From: Solimicrobium silvestre
Lineage (GTDB): Bacteria; Pseudomonadota; Gammaproteobacteria; Burkholderiales; Burkholderiaceae_D
DNA length: 64,000 nt
Direction of reading: 5' to 3'
NCBI RefSeq assembly: GCF_002976435.1
Contig: NZ_PUGF01000006.1
Span: forward strand, 62,001-126,000
Both the position numbers and the translations under genes were made by a program. How positions within the stretch are numbered: position 1 is the first letter of the stretch; every line of letters begins with the position of its first letter. The notes under the pieces were generated by a model. That model worked only from the letters and a program-made list of their open reading frames with translations. It had not been told where the DNA came from and made no database searches. This document shows positions 25,325 through 36,176 of the stretch, piece after piece.

Positions 25325-25364
25325 ATTCGCAATTTTAAATACACCACTTTAAAAAGGAACAATC

Positions 25365-26441
25365 ATGCAAAGCAATGTACAAAAAAATTATTCGGAATCC
25401 AGTGACTTATCTACTGACTTGCAAGCCCGCTATCAAAAATTAAAGCAGCAAACAAAAATTCGGGTTCGAGATGCGGCACAACAACTTGGTGTGAGCGAAG
25501 CGGAATTAGTCGCCTCAGGTATGAACGAAAATGTGATCCGGCTGGATGGGCCATTTCACGATTTAATGGCCCGCATTCATGAACTCGGCACCGTGATGGC
25601 ACTTACTAGAAATGAATCTGTCGTGCATGAAAAAGACGGGATCTATCTCAACATGAGTTGTCAGGGTGAAGTCGGCATGGCATTAGGTGCCGAGATCGAT
25701 TTGAGAATTTTTTATCGCCATTGGCACCACGGCTTTGCTGTCATTGATATGCTTGAAACCGAACACGAAACCCGGGCGCAGCGCAGCCTGCAATTTTTCG
25801 ATGCGCAAGGTACAGCGGTGCATAAAATCTACTTGCGCAACCACAGCAATGTCACAGCTTTTAGCCAATTGGTTTCTGACTTTGCATCACAAGATCAAAC
25901 TAGCCAGCTCGCCATTTTGCCTGCTGCGGTAAAGTCACGCATCAAACCGGATCAAGAAATTGACGTAGACGGATTAAGAGCCGCCTGGTCATCCATGCAG
26001 GACACGCATGAGTTTTTTGGTTTATTGAAAAAATTTGAAGCGGACCGGCATCAGGCACTGCGCCTGACAAAAACTGAATTCGCTTATCAGGTGAGCCTGT
26101 CATCGGTACGGCTGTTATTACAAACCGTCGCCATGCGCGCAACGCCGATCATGGTGTTTGTTGGCAATCAGGGCATGATACAAATCCACAGCGGCCCAAT
26201 ACAAAACGTTAAGGTGATGGACTCATGGCTAAACATTCTCGACCCCGGCTTTAACCTGCATTTACGGGAAGACGATATTGCCTCCGTCTGGGTGGTAAAA
26301 AAACCGACTGCCGATGGCATCGTTACCTCGCTCGAGTTATTTAATGCCGACAATGAAAACATCACCATGTTTTTCGGCCAGCGCAAACCGGGCAAGCCGG
26401 AACTCACCGAATGGCAGGATGCGATCAACGAACTGTCCTGA
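25365..26441 (+). CDS. hmuS: Hemin-degrading factor HmuS/HemS
   Basis: This 358-residue cytoplasmic protein binds imported heme and either carries it or degrades it to free the iron. It is made of two similar halves, as is usual for HemS/ChuS. Recognisable parts are ARYQKLKQQTKIRVRDAAQQ at the start and RNESVVHEKDGIYLN, with HSGPIQNVKVMDSWLNILDP and FNLHLREDDIASVWVVKKPT in the second half. A strong AAAAAGGA ribosome site precedes it. Confidence 0.94.
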   Translation: MQSNVQKNYSESSDLSTDLQARYQKLKQQTKIRVRDAAQQLGVSEAELVASGMNENVIRLDGPFHDLMARIHELGTVMALTRNESVVHEKDGIYLNMSCQGEVGMALGAEIDLRIFYRHWHHGFAVIDMLETEHETRAQRSLQFFDAQGTAVHKIYLRNHSNVTAFSQLVSDFASQDQTSQLAILPAAVKSRIKPDQEIDVDGLRAAWSSMQDTHEFFGLLKKFEADRHQALRLTKTEFAYQVSLSSVRLLLQTVAMRATPIMVFVGNQGMIQIHSGPIQNVKVMDSWLNILDPGFNLHLREDDIASVWVVKKPTADGIVTSLELFNADNENITMFFGQRKPGKPELTEWQDAINELS

Positions 26442-26464
26442 GCTAATCTACAAAAAATCATCCT

Positions 26465-27277
26465 ATGAAAATAAGTGCCCTACTAGTTATGCTGGCCTTA
26501 CTACCCAGCGCACATGCCGCACGCGTGATATCGATAGGCGGCTCGATGACTGAGATCGTGTATCTACTCGGTGCCGAAAAAGAATTGGTGGCCGTCGATA
26601 GCACCAGCCAGTTCCCGGCTGCCGCGAGTAAATTACCGCAAATAGGCTATCAACGCTCCTTGTCTACCGAGGGCATCTTGGCACTGCGCCCCGATCTGGT
26701 GTTAGCCACTGCTGACGCAGGACCACCGGTAGTTCTAAAACAATTACAGCAGGTTGGTGTCAAACTCAATCAGGCACAGGTTCAACATACCGCTGAAAAT
26801 GTGCTGGAAAAAATCCGCCTGATTAGCCATGCATTGAATCTGCCCAGCACCAGTTTGGAACAGCAATTTCAACGGCAATGGCAGAGCACTAAAACTAAAG
26901 TGGCTGAGTATGGATCGCATCCAAAAGTGTTATTCATTCTGGATCACAGCGGTACCAGCAGCATGATTGCCGGTGACCAAACTGCCGCGCAAGCCATGAT
27001 CGATTATGCCGGTGGCAGTAATGCGGTACGCGGCGTAACTGGCTATAAACCACTGACGGCGGAAGCTGTGATTATGGCCGCGCCCGCCGTAATTTTGATT
27101 AGCCAGGAAGGGCTGGATGCTATCGGCGGTGTAGATAAATTGCTGCAACGCCCAGGATTATCCATGACACCAGCCGGAAAAACACGCCGGATTGTGGTCA
27201 TGGATGCGGCCTATCTACTCGGTTTTGGACCCAGGCTGCCGCAAGCAGTTCTGGATCTAGCAACTAAAATTCATTGA
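26465..27277 (+). CDS. hmuT: Heme ABC transporter periplasmic binding protein HmuT
   Basis: HmuT carries heme through the periplasm to HmuUV. The 270-residue protein has a signal peptide (ALLPSAHAA) and a single class III binding-protein domain. Family segments are RVISIGGSMTEIVYLLGAE and VAVDSTSQFPAAASKLPQIG, with the Tyr in GYQRSLSTEGIL that usually contacts heme iron. The next gene starts 12 bp downstream. Confidence 0.93.
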   Translation: MKISALLVMLALLPSAHAARVISIGGSMTEIVYLLGAEKELVAVDSTSQFPAAASKLPQIGYQRSLSTEGILALRPDLVLATADAGPPVVLKQLQQVGVKLNQAQVQHTAENVLEKIRLISHALNLPSTSLEQQFQRQWQSTKTKVAEYGSHPKVLFILDHSGTSSMIAGDQTAAQAMIDYAGGSNAVRGVTGYKPLTAEAVIMAAPAVILISQEGLDAIGGVDKLLQRPGLSMTPAGKTRRIVVMDAAYLLGFGPRLPQAVLDLATKIH

Positions 27278-27289
27278 AAGTCATTGCTT

Positions 27290-27652
27290 ATGGAAACGAC
27301 GTTGACCCACACCAAATTACCTCGCTTACATCAGGCCTGCCCGGTATTGGCCTCGCTAGATTTTGAGCGCAGTTATCAATGGTATTCCCAATTAGGTTTT
27401 CATCGGGCACACGATCATCCTCTGGTACTCAAACGTGACGATGTGACCTTGCATTTCCGGGCTTGCAAAGAGTCGCACATCGCGGCCACGACTTCATGCA
27501 GAATTGCCGTGCACAACATCGCTGATTGGTATGAATTTTGTCTCAATTTGCAGATAGTCCATCCCAAAGCGCCTCTTACTACGCAGCCGTGGGGATTGCA
27601 GGAATTTGCAGTTCTGGATGTGGATAATAATTTACTAGTGTTCTTTTCATGA
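27290..27652 (+). CDS. VOC-fold (glyoxalase/bleomycin resistance-like) protein
   Basis: This 120-residue protein has the two beta-alpha-beta-beta-beta halves of the vicinal oxygen chelate fold, seen in LASLDFERSYQWYSQLGFHR at the start and QEFAVLDVDNNLLVFF at the end. Bleomycin-resistance proteins and related binders share this pattern. The ATG at 27290 is chosen over an in-frame TTG at 27284. It lies between hmuT and hmuU and overlaps the hmuU start in ATGA, so it is truly part of the heme operon, which is unusual. Binding or sequestering of a heme product is possible but is inference. Confidence 0.85.
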   Translation: METTLTHTKLPRLHQACPVLASLDFERSYQWYSQLGFHRAHDHPLVLKRDDVTLHFRACKESHIAATTSCRIAVHNIADWYEFCLNLQIVHPKAPLTTQPWGLQEFAVLDVDNNLLVFFS

Positions 27653-28737
27653 TCCTGGCTCCAGCACAACAGTCTCTGCAACTTCGCAGCGTGAATCTGA
27701 CCATTCCAGTCTTGCTGCTAATTTTATGCGCCATCATTATTATCAGCATCGGCAGTGGCGCAGTTCCCATCGCGCCGCGACAAGTACTGGCTATTTTAGG
27801 TAGCAAAATAGGCTGGGGTGGAGAGTGGATTAAACTCGCCGATTTTTCTGATCAGCAAGCCGCGGTGCTATCGCTAATCCGCCTGCCACGCGTATTGCTG
27901 GGCATATTAGTCGGCGCTGGTCTGGCTTGCAGCGGCGTTGCATTGCAGGGCTTATTCAGAAATCCATTGGCTGATCCCGGCTTAATCGGCGTGTCAGGTG
28001 GCGCGGCGCTAGGTGCGACTTCTGTGATTGTCATGGGCGCGACTTGGCTACCTGGTTTGTCGCAAAGTCTGGGCTTATTCACGCTACCGCTCGCAGCATT
28101 TTTAGGTGGCTTTGGCATTGCCTTTTTAATTTATCAATTAGCCCGCAATGGCGGAATAACGGCCTTACCGATCATGCTGCTGGCCGGCATTGCAGTGAAT
28201 TCATTAACAGGCGCTGCTATTGGCAGTTTCACCTATATCGCCGACGACGCCCAATTGCGCAGCCTGACTTTTTGGAGCATGGGTAGTCTGGGTAACGCAA
28301 GCTGGGACATCATCGCCTTGCTCACCCCAATTGTTACGATTGCAATCTATGGCATGGCACGTTTAATTCCAGCTTTAAATGCCTTGGCATTAGGAGAAGC
28401 CGAAGCTGGTCACATGGGTTTCAATACCAACCAAATCAAACGCTGGGCAATCTTCTGGAGTGCCTTGGCAGTTGGTAGTTTAGTGGCGTTTACCGGCATG
28501 ATCGGTTTCATTGGATTGGTAACGCCGCACGTTATCCGATTACTATGCGGCCCGAATCATCGCATCGTCATGCCCGCCTCTGCTTTACTCGGTGCTATTT
28601 TTATTTTACTGGCCGACTTATGCGCCCGTACCGCGGTTGCTCCGGCAGAAATTCCGATCGGGATATTAACCGCCTTAATTGGCGCGCCATTCTTCCTCGG
28701 GTTACTTCTCAAACAACGCGCTAACTGGAGAGGCTAA
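27649..28737 (+). CDS. hmuU: Heme ABC transporter permease HmuU
   Basis: This 362-residue FecCD-family permease forms the inner-membrane channel for heme. It has about ten membrane segments. Conserved segments include IRLPRVLLGILVGAGLACSG, NPLADPGLIGVSGGAALGA and FTGMIGFIGLVTPHVIRLL. It is coupled to its neighbours at both ends by four- and one-base overlaps, so hmuT-VOC-hmuU-hmuV are one unit. Confidence 0.95.
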   Translation: MILAPAQQSLQLRSVNLTIPVLLLILCAIIIISIGSGAVPIAPRQVLAILGSKIGWGGEWIKLADFSDQQAAVLSLIRLPRVLLGILVGAGLACSGVALQGLFRNPLADPGLIGVSGGAALGATSVIVMGATWLPGLSQSLGLFTLPLAAFLGGFGIAFLIYQLARNGGITALPIMLLAGIAVNSLTGAAIGSFTYIADDAQLRSLTFWSMGSLGNASWDIIALLTPIVTIAIYGMARLIPALNALALGEAEAGHMGFNTNQIKRWAIFWSALAVGSLVAFTGMIGFIGLVTPHVIRLLCGPNHRIVMPASALLGAIFILLADLCARTAVAPAEIPIGILTALIGAPFFLGLLLKQRANWRG

Positions 28738-29531
28738 TGCTCATAGCTGACAATATTAAAGTACGCATCGGCACCAATACACTGCTCAACAAAGTTTCAA
28801 TTACTATCAAGCCCGGTGAGTTAGTCGCCGTGCTTGGCCCCAACGGGGCTGGCAAATCTACCTTGCTGAAAGCCTTGTCCGGCGAACGTAAGCCGGAACA
28901 CGGTAGTATCACCCTCAACCAGCGGCCACTACAGCAGTGGAGCTCACGGGAGCTGGCTTATATGCGCGCCGTGCTGCCGCAGGAATCCCATCTGTCGTTT
29001 GCGTTTTCGGTACAGGATGTAGTGCTGTTTGGCCGACTGCCGCACTGCCAGGGACGGATGGGTGGTATTTCACGACATGATGTGTCGATTGCCAAACTGA
29101 TGATGGAAAAAATGGGCGTTAGCCATATGGCGCAGCGCGACTTTACCCAATTGTCCGGCGGTGAAAAGTCCCGTGTACAACTTGCTCGGGTCTTTGCCCA
29201 GATTTGGGAGCCATGGCAAGACTTGCCGCGTTACCTGATGCTGGACGAACCGACCGCGGCACTCGATTTGCCGCATCAACATTATTTGTTACAGGCTGCC
29301 AAAGAATTATGCCGTGATCAAGCCGTTGGCATTGTGGCGATACTGCACGATGTTAATCTGGCCGCTCAATATGCTGATCGTATTGTTTATCTAAAACAGG
29401 GACACGCATTAGCCAGTGGCAATGTACGCAGCATGTTGACAGCCGATTATATTAAAAGCTGTTTCGGTATCCCCAATATCGTGATTGATCATCCACTCAC
29501 AGGAGTTCCGGTAATGTTGCCCGCACTGTGA
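28737..29531 (+). CDS. hmuV: Heme ABC transporter ATP-binding protein HmuV
   Basis: This 264-residue ATPase powers HmuU. The Walker A motif is GPNGAGKST near residue 34, the signature motif LSGGEKSRVQLARVF, and Walker B YLMLDEPTAALD, followed by the switch His in ILHDVNLA. The protein has no other domain. No clear terminator was seen in the 103 bp before bfr, which may therefore be partly co-transcribed. Confidence 0.95.
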   Translation: MLIADNIKVRIGTNTLLNKVSITIKPGELVAVLGPNGAGKSTLLKALSGERKPEHGSITLNQRPLQQWSSRELAYMRAVLPQESHLSFAFSVQDVVLFGRLPHCQGRMGGISRHDVSIAKLMMEKMGVSHMAQRDFTQLSGGEKSRVQLARVFAQIWEPWQDLPRYLMLDEPTAALDLPHQHYLLQAAKELCRDQAVGIVAILHDVNLAAQYADRIVYLKQGHALASGNVRSMLTADYIKSCFGIPNIVIDHPLTGVPVMLPAL

Positions 29532-29634
29532 TCAAATCTTTATTTCACTTTTGCTATTTTTGAACTATCATCATTCTTTCAATCTGGTCGTTTTAAACGC
29601 TCAACTACTTTTTTATAGAATATGAGAGGTCGCT

Positions 29635-30111
29635 ATGAAAGGTGATGCTAAAGTTGTTAAATTATTGAATGCACAACTCACTAATGAATTAAGTGCTATC
29701 AATCAATATTACTTACACTCCAGAATGTACAAAAACTGGGGATTTGACAAGATCGCCAAGAAAGAATTTGAAGAATCTATCGGCGAAATGAAGCACGCTG
29801 ATAAATTAATTGATCGCATCTTGATGTTAGACGGCTTACCTAATCTGCAAGCGCTACATAAACTCATGATCGGCGAACATACAGCTGAAATGTTGGAATG
29901 TGATCTGAAACTTGAAACCGCTGCGCAAAAAACCGTTAAAGAAGGTATTTCCGTCTGCGAAGCACATGGTGATTATGTTTCTCGCGAATTATTCCAAGAG
30001 ATTCTTGAAGACACCGAAGAACATATTGATTGGCTGGGAACTCAGATTGATTTGATTGCTAAAGTAGGCATACAAAACTACTTGCAGTCACAAATGAGCG
30101 CTGGTAGCTAA
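29635..30111 (+). CDS. bfr: Bacterioferritin
   Basis: Bacterioferritin forms a 24-subunit shell that oxidises and stores iron. The 158-residue protein aligns without gaps to E. coli Bfr. The heme ligand Met52 and ferroxidase residues Glu18, Glu51, His54, Glu94 and His130 are present. The residue matching Glu127 is Thr (LEDTEEHIDWL), so the di-iron site may be altered or rely on Glu128. It follows the heme operon and pairs functionally with bfd. A GAGAGGT ribosome site precedes it. Confidence 0.95.
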   Translation: MKGDAKVVKLLNAQLTNELSAINQYYLHSRMYKNWGFDKIAKKEFEESIGEMKHADKLIDRILMLDGLPNLQALHKLMIGEHTAEMLECDLKLETAAQKTVKEGISVCEAHGDYVSRELFQEILEDTEEHIDWLGTQIDLIAKVGIQNYLQSQMSAGS

Positions 30112-30116
30112 CAAAT

Positions 30117-30143
30117 AAAAAAGGACGCTGAGCGTCCTTTTTT
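30117..30143. terminator. Rho-independent terminator of bfr
   Basis: GGACGC and GCGTCC form a stem around TGA, flanked by six A and six T, six bases after the bfr stop. It may also end the convergent GST transcript. Confidence 0.9.
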
Positions 30144-30173
30144 GTGCCTGCTTATTTCTAGCTTATTTCAAAC

Positions 30174-30782
30174 TCATTGCGGAATCGTTTCTTTAAACGA
30201 AGGACGCTCTGATAATTTATCAAATAACTTAGCCAAATTCGGATAATCAGTGCGCCAGTCAAGTTCAGGAAAGCGGAAGCTTAACCAACCTAAAGCGCAC
30301 CCAACGCAAACGTCTGCCAGGTTGTAATGCACACCGCCGCAAAATGGCGCGTCACCCAAACCCGTCGACATTGCTTTTAAACCTGCATGAACCTTACTCA
30401 TCTGGCGCGCAATCCAGTCGTTGCTTTGCAACTCTGGAGCACGTTGGGTTAATTCCAGACGAACCAAAATTGCCGCATCTAACACGCCATCTGCCAAGGC
30501 TTCCCAGCATTTGACGCCAGCACGTTCCCGCCCGTGGCTTGGAATTAATTTGCTGACTGGCGTTAACGTATCTAAATATTCCACGATGACATGGGAGTCA
30601 AACATGGAACTATTGTCTTCCATGATTAAACAGGGGACTTTGCCGATGGGGTTTGAGCTTTGAATAGTTGTGTCTGGTGCCCAGACATTTTCCAGAATTA
30701 AATCGCATTCAAGTTTCTTTTCCGCTAAAACAATGCGGACTTTTCGTACAAAAGGGCTTGCCGTTGAGCCAATTAGTTTCAT
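30174..30782 (-). CDS. Glutathione S-transferase family protein
   Basis: This 202-residue soluble protein has an N-terminal thioredoxin-like GST domain and an all-helical C-terminal domain. The glutathione-site segments are GSTASPFVRKVRIVL at the start and NPIGKVPCLIMEDNSSMFDS in the middle. The ATG at 30782 is preferred because it has an AGAGAA site and begins at the family's usual N-terminus; an in-frame start at 30809 adds nine residues. GST genes of this type are often divergent from purB in Burkholderiales, as here. Confidence 0.9.
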   Translation of the reverse strand: MKLIGSTASPFVRKVRIVLAEKKLECDLILENVWAPDTTIQSSNPIGKVPCLIMEDNSSMFDSHVIVEYLDTLTPVSKLIPSHGRERAGVKCWEALADGVLDAAILVRLELTQRAPELQSNDWIARQMSKVHAGLKAMSTGLGDAPFCGGVHYNLADVCVGCALGWLSFRFPELDWRTDYPNLAKLFDKLSERPSFKETIPQ

Positions 30783-32481
<1,699 letters not shown>

Positions 32482-32505
32482 AGCGCAGGGTTATACCTAT
32501 ATTAT

Positions 32506-32540
32506 AAAAATCCATCTTTTAGCGAAGATGGATTTTTTTT
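32506..32540 (+). terminator. Rho-independent terminator of purB
   Basis: ATCCATCTT and AAGATGGAT pair around TTAGCG, preceded by A residues and followed by a run of eight T, about 25 bases after the purB stop. Confidence 0.92.
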
Positions 32541-32593
32541 GCTATGATCAGTCCTCATTAGAACTAAATTACTTTTAAGCATCTAACCAGAAT

Positions 32594-33118
32594 ATGAAAA
32601 AATACACGAAAACAGCCATGTTTTTCCACTGGTTGACTGCCCTACTCATCATCGCGGCCTTTTGGCTGGGCCTGACGATGGTTGATATTCCCGGCATTAC
32701 CCCAACCAAGCTGCGTTATTTTTCCTGGCATAAATGGCTGGGCATTACCATTTTAGGTTTAAGCTGTTTGCGCTTGTTATGGCGTCTCGGTAATCGCCCA
32801 CCAGAGTATCCAGCCAACATGACGTCATGGCAAAAAAAAGCCGCTTCCGGCTTGCATATTCTATTGTATGTATTAATTTTCAGTATTCCTATTTCGGGTT
32901 ATTTATACAGCTTAGCTTCCGGCATTCCAGTGATCTACTTGGGTATTTTCCCTTTGCCAGTCATCATGGACCCAAATCCAGAACTTAAACCGCTGCTAAA
33001 ACAACTGCACTACGTTTTAAACATGACTTTATTGGCCAGTTTTTGCTTGCATGTATTGGCGGCGCTAAAACACCAGTTCTTTGATCGTGATGGCGTATTG
33101 AAACGTATCCTTCCTTAA
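32594..33118 (+). CDS. Cytochrome b561 family protein
   Basis: This 174-residue membrane protein has four membrane segments and His residues placed to bind two b-type hemes, for example in FFHWLTALLIIAAFWLGL, in SWHKWLG and in SFCLHVLAALKHQF. Members of this family (CybB-like) oxidise quinol; CybB of E. coli is a superoxide:quinone oxidoreductase. Two YceI genes follow closely, a frequent arrangement in which YceI may carry a quinone-like lipid in the periplasm. Confidence 0.92.
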   Translation: MKKYTKTAMFFHWLTALLIIAAFWLGLTMVDIPGITPTKLRYFSWHKWLGITILGLSCLRLLWRLGNRPPEYPANMTSWQKKAASGLHILLYVLIFSIPISGYLYSLASGIPVIYLGIFPLPVIMDPNPELKPLLKQLHYVLNMTLLASFCLHVLAALKHQFFDRDGVLKRILP

Positions 33119-33158
33119 CTTATTGGCTTAACTTATTGGATTAAATCCTTGGGACAAA

Positions 33159-33734
33159 ATGATGACTAATTCTTTCAAAAAAATAGCTGCTACCAGCATC
33201 GTTGCAGCTCTCCTGGTTTCTAGCCTGGCCTATGCTTCACTCGCCGCGCTCAAATTTGATGCAAAAAATAGCAATGTCAGCATTACCATCAAACAAATGA
33301 ATGTGCCGATTAGTGCAAAATTCACTAAATTAAATGCGGTAATTGACTACAACCCAAGCGCACCTGATACTGCCAAAGCCGGCGTAGAAATTGAGATTGC
33401 CAGCTTTGATCTGGGCGACCCTGATTACAATAAAGAAGTCTTGAAAAAAGAATGGTTTAACGCGGCGCAATTCCCTAAAGCCAGCTTCGTATCAACCAGC
33501 ATGAAATCGGCGGCCAATGGCACATTAACTGCCACCGGCAAGCTCACCATTAAAGGGAAAACAGTGGATGTGAGTTTTCCAGTAAGCATCAAAAAAGAAG
33601 GTAGTAATCAGGTGTTTGACGGCGTTTTACCGATCAAACGGCTGACTTTTAATATTGGCGAAGGTGACTGGAAAGATACCAGCATGGTCGCCGATGAAGT
33701 AGTTATCAAGTTTCACGTAGTAGCCGCGCAATAG
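33159..33734 (+). CDS. YceI family periplasmic protein, first copy
   Basis: This 191-residue protein has a signal peptide ending near AYASLA and a YceI lipid-binding beta-barrel. Visible family segments include LTATGKLTIKGKTVDVSFPV and FNIGEGDWKDTSMVADEVVI. Adjacent ATG codons at 33159 and 33162 are both possible starts. It is co-directional with the b561 gene (40 bp upstream) and a second YceI gene. The bound lipid is unknown. Confidence 0.9.
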   Translation: MMTNSFKKIAATSIVAALLVSSLAYASLAALKFDAKNSNVSITIKQMNVPISAKFTKLNAVIDYNPSAPDTAKAGVEIEIASFDLGDPDYNKEVLKKEWFNAAQFPKASFVSTSMKSAANGTLTATGKLTIKGKTVDVSFPVSIKKEGSNQVFDGVLPIKRLTFNIGEGDWKDTSMVADEVVIKFHVVAAQ

Positions 33735-33781
33735 CCGCGTAATAGTCATCCCTTCCATTTTTTATTCAACAGGATATCGAC

Positions 33782-34348
33782 ATGAAATTATCTCAATTAG
33801 TCGCTCTCGCTTTAATCGTCGCAGCACCGCAAGCCTTCTCGCAAACGTACAACATTGATCCTAATCACACTTACCCAAGTTTTGAAGCCGACCATTTTGG
33901 CCTGTCAACATGGCGCGGTAAATTTGATAAAACCAAAGGTACTGTGACGCTTGATAAAGTCGCTAAAACCGGTAGCCTGGATATCATCATCGATGCCAGC
34001 TCGATTGATTTCGGCCATGCAAAAATGAATGAGCATGCTAAAACACCGGATATATTTAACGTCGCCAAATACCCAACCATTACCTACAAAGCCAGCAACT
34101 TCAAATTTGACGGCGAAAAACCGGTAGCAGTGATGGGTGAGTTGACCTTGTTGGGCGTAACAAAACCAGTAACGCTGACCATCAACAAATTCAAATGCAT
34201 TATTCATCCGATGATGAAACGTGAAGTCTGCGGCGCGGATGCGTCGGCTGAATTCAACCGGACCGATTTTGGTTTGAGTGCCTATTCCCCGCCTTTTGCA
34301 CCAGAAGTAAAACTCGCGATTCAGGTTGAAGCCATTATTGCCGACTAA
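33782..34348 (+). CDS. YceI family periplasmic protein, second copy
   Basis: This 188-residue protein has a signal peptide ending QAFS and a full YceI domain beginning [20 protein letters not shown], the typical N-terminal signature. It ends with [14 protein letters not shown]. It is clearly diverged from the first copy, closer to the classic YceI, and has two Cys in a [12 protein letters not shown] loop that may form a disulfide. It is in the same unit as the b561 gene. Confidence 0.92.
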   Translation: MKLSQLVALALIVAAPQAFSQTYNIDPNHTYPSFEADHFGLSTWRGKFDKTKGTVTLDKVAKTGSLDIIIDASSIDFGHAKMNEHAKTPDIFNVAKYPTITYKASNFKFDGEKPVAVMGELTLLGVTKPVTLTINKFKCIIHPMMKREVCGADASAEFNRTDFGLSAYSPPFAPEVKLAIQVEAIIAD

Positions 34349-34402
34349 CTGAAACCGACTAAGAAAGCCATATGAATAGCGTTCATTTTTTGAGAAACTT
34401 AG

Positions 34403-34825
34403 ATGAGTGAACGCTATCTACGCAGCATTCGATTATTAGCAGAATGCATGCAGCAATTTGAAAAACAGTCAGGCACATTTATCCGCCAGTTGGGTCTCAC
34501 CCACGCCCAATTCGACATCATCGCTACGCTGGGTAATACGACAGGAATGAGCTGTAAAGAGCTCGGAGAAAAAACCCTGATTACCAAGGGCACGCTGACT
34601 GGCGTGCTAGATCGTTTAATCGCCAAAGAGTTAATTAGTCGCACGCGCAGTTGCCAGGACAGGCGGCATTTTTTTGTTTGCCTGACACCTAAGGGCGAGC
34701 AGGTTTTTACTGACACATTTCCTAAAGTAATCAGCATGATGCAACAGCGTTTTGATGATTACGATGTAGCTGACTTTATTAGTCTAGAGCAGCAATTGAG
34801 CAAACTTAAAGCCAGGTTGGAATAG
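34403..34825 (+). CDS. MarR family transcriptional regulator
   Basis: This 140-residue protein has a winged-helix domain with the MarR pattern. The recognition region is SCKELGEKTLITKGTLTGVL and the wing SRTRSCQDRRHFFVCLTPKG. It has one Cys in the wing, which might sense oxidants as in OhrR-type proteins, but this is speculative. It follows the YceI genes by 54 bp and could regulate them. Its ligand is unknown. Confidence 0.92.
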   Translation: MSERYLRSIRLLAECMQQFEKQSGTFIRQLGLTHAQFDIIATLGNTTGMSCKELGEKTLITKGTLTGVLDRLIAKELISRTRSCQDRRHFFVCLTPKGEQVFTDTFPKVISMMQQRFDDYDVADFISLEQQLSKLKARLE

Positions 34826-34933
34826 CTGGGATGTTTATCAGCGAGCAGTTAAGTTTGTAATCCCAAAAATGAATCGCTGTTTTCAACGGTACGCGAATGG
34901 CTGGTGAAGTGCGGGTAGCGACTTGATGAAATA

Positions 34934-34969
34934 ATGATTGCTATGATTGCTATGATTGCTATGATTGCT
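34934..34969. repeat. Four tandem copies of a 9-bp unit
   Basis: ATGATTGCT is repeated four times without interruption. It lies in the 333-bp gap between marR and the next minus-strand gene, which holds no other feature apart from a weak hairpin. The copy number of such a repeat may vary by slippage. Confidence 0.9.
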
Positions 34970-35158
34970 GAGTGCCCTTTCCGGCCTGTCGACTTGCTCC
35001 AGACCGGCCATTCAAAAACAGTGTGCCTCTGCAAAACTTGATTATTCTAGTTGTTCGATTTTCCGATAGAACTCTACGCTGAATAAACACGTTGCCCGAA
35101 GTAGGTGCAGGTGCTGGTGATATCCATTTATAAGTAGCTTCGCTCGCGATGGGACAAT

Positions 35159-36115
35159 TTACACCTCTACGTGGTGCGTTAAAGAGTTCGCAATGAGTGA
35201 TTGAGTTTGACTTGGCTCATCGACAAATAGCAATATATATTTTGGTGCAGACATTTTTAAGCTTTTTCTTTTAACGTGCAAGGTGGAAGACTCTACCAAT
35301 TCAATAATCAAATTTGGCTTATCTACTAAAGAACATGGGCTTACTATCTCAAATGAAAAGTTTAATTTCCGTTTGGCAAGCTTCCACTTTTCTAGCTCTT
35401 CTTTAAATATAGCTATGTTTTTAATTTGCTCGACCGGAATGTCAGCAAAGAATCGGTCAGCACAACGAAGATAAAGAAAATTCCGGTCGAGTTGATGGTG
35501 CTGATTTTTGAGCTTCCATCGATCGCCTAAAACTAGTATTAGGGTATAAATAGAAATTGTAATCATTAGTACATGTGCCCAATGGCGCTCTATTGGGTCT
35601 TTTATGCTAAAGCCAAAAGCAAAAGATGAGATTGGTACCTCAACGAGAAGCATCAAAAGTAACATTATGAATGCAGTCTGATAGTCACTTTTATTCATAA
35701 AAGGAATAGATGCCCCATCCGGCAAGTCCGGTTCATATTTTTTTCGGCTCAACCAGCATAAAAATCCATAGCAGAGGGAATAATGAAACCGGAAGCTACT
35801 AACTAATGCTGGAGGAAAAAATTGAACCAAAACTCTTAAAAACGGTAAATTTTCCTGGGCACCTTTAATTGATCGAAGCAGTCCTTGATAGATTTCAACG
35901 AAAATCTTTGGCGATACTAGCAACCCAAGGAAATAAAATCTCAAATCATCAATCGGATTTAACATGGGGAAAATTTTGACTAATATCCTCAAAAAAATTA
36001 GCAAAAGTATGCATATGCCGAACACTTCAATCCATTTTTTGTGTGTAATAAAAGTCAAATATGTTCGAACTGGTGCTAATTGTTGTACTTGCGAAAATCT
36101 ATCAATTCGAAACAT
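35159..36115 (-). CDS. Hypothetical multi-pass membrane protein
   Basis: This 318-residue protein has four or five hydrophobic segments (near residues 32-55, 62-72, 145-165 and 180-200) and a soluble C-terminal part of about 110 residues. The soluble part begins around RCADRFFADIPVEQIKNIAI and ends with a hydrophobic strand (KYILLFVDEPSQTQ). I do not recognise the family. Base use is AT-rich relative to the housekeeping genes nearby. It is followed upstream by another small membrane protein gene on the same strand, 61 bp away. Confidence 0.72.
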   Translation of the reverse strand: MFRIDRFSQVQQLAPVRTYLTFITHKKWIEVFGICILLLIFLRILVKIFPMLNPIDDLRFYFLGLLVSPKIFVEIYQGLLRSIKGAQENLPFLRVLVQFFPPALVSSFRFHYSLCYGFLCWLSRKKYEPDLPDGASIPFMNKSDYQTAFIMLLLMLLVEVPISSFAFGFSIKDPIERHWAHVLMITISIYTLILVLGDRWKLKNQHHQLDRNFLYLRCADRFFADIPVEQIKNIAIFKEELEKWKLAKRKLNFSFEIVSPCSLVDKPNLIIELVESSTLHVKRKSLKMSAPKYILLFVDEPSQTQSLIANSLTHHVEV

Positions 36116-36176
36116 TCCTGCTCTTCCTAAAAATTAACAATAATAAAATATTGAAGCGAGTAACAAATGGCGCGCA

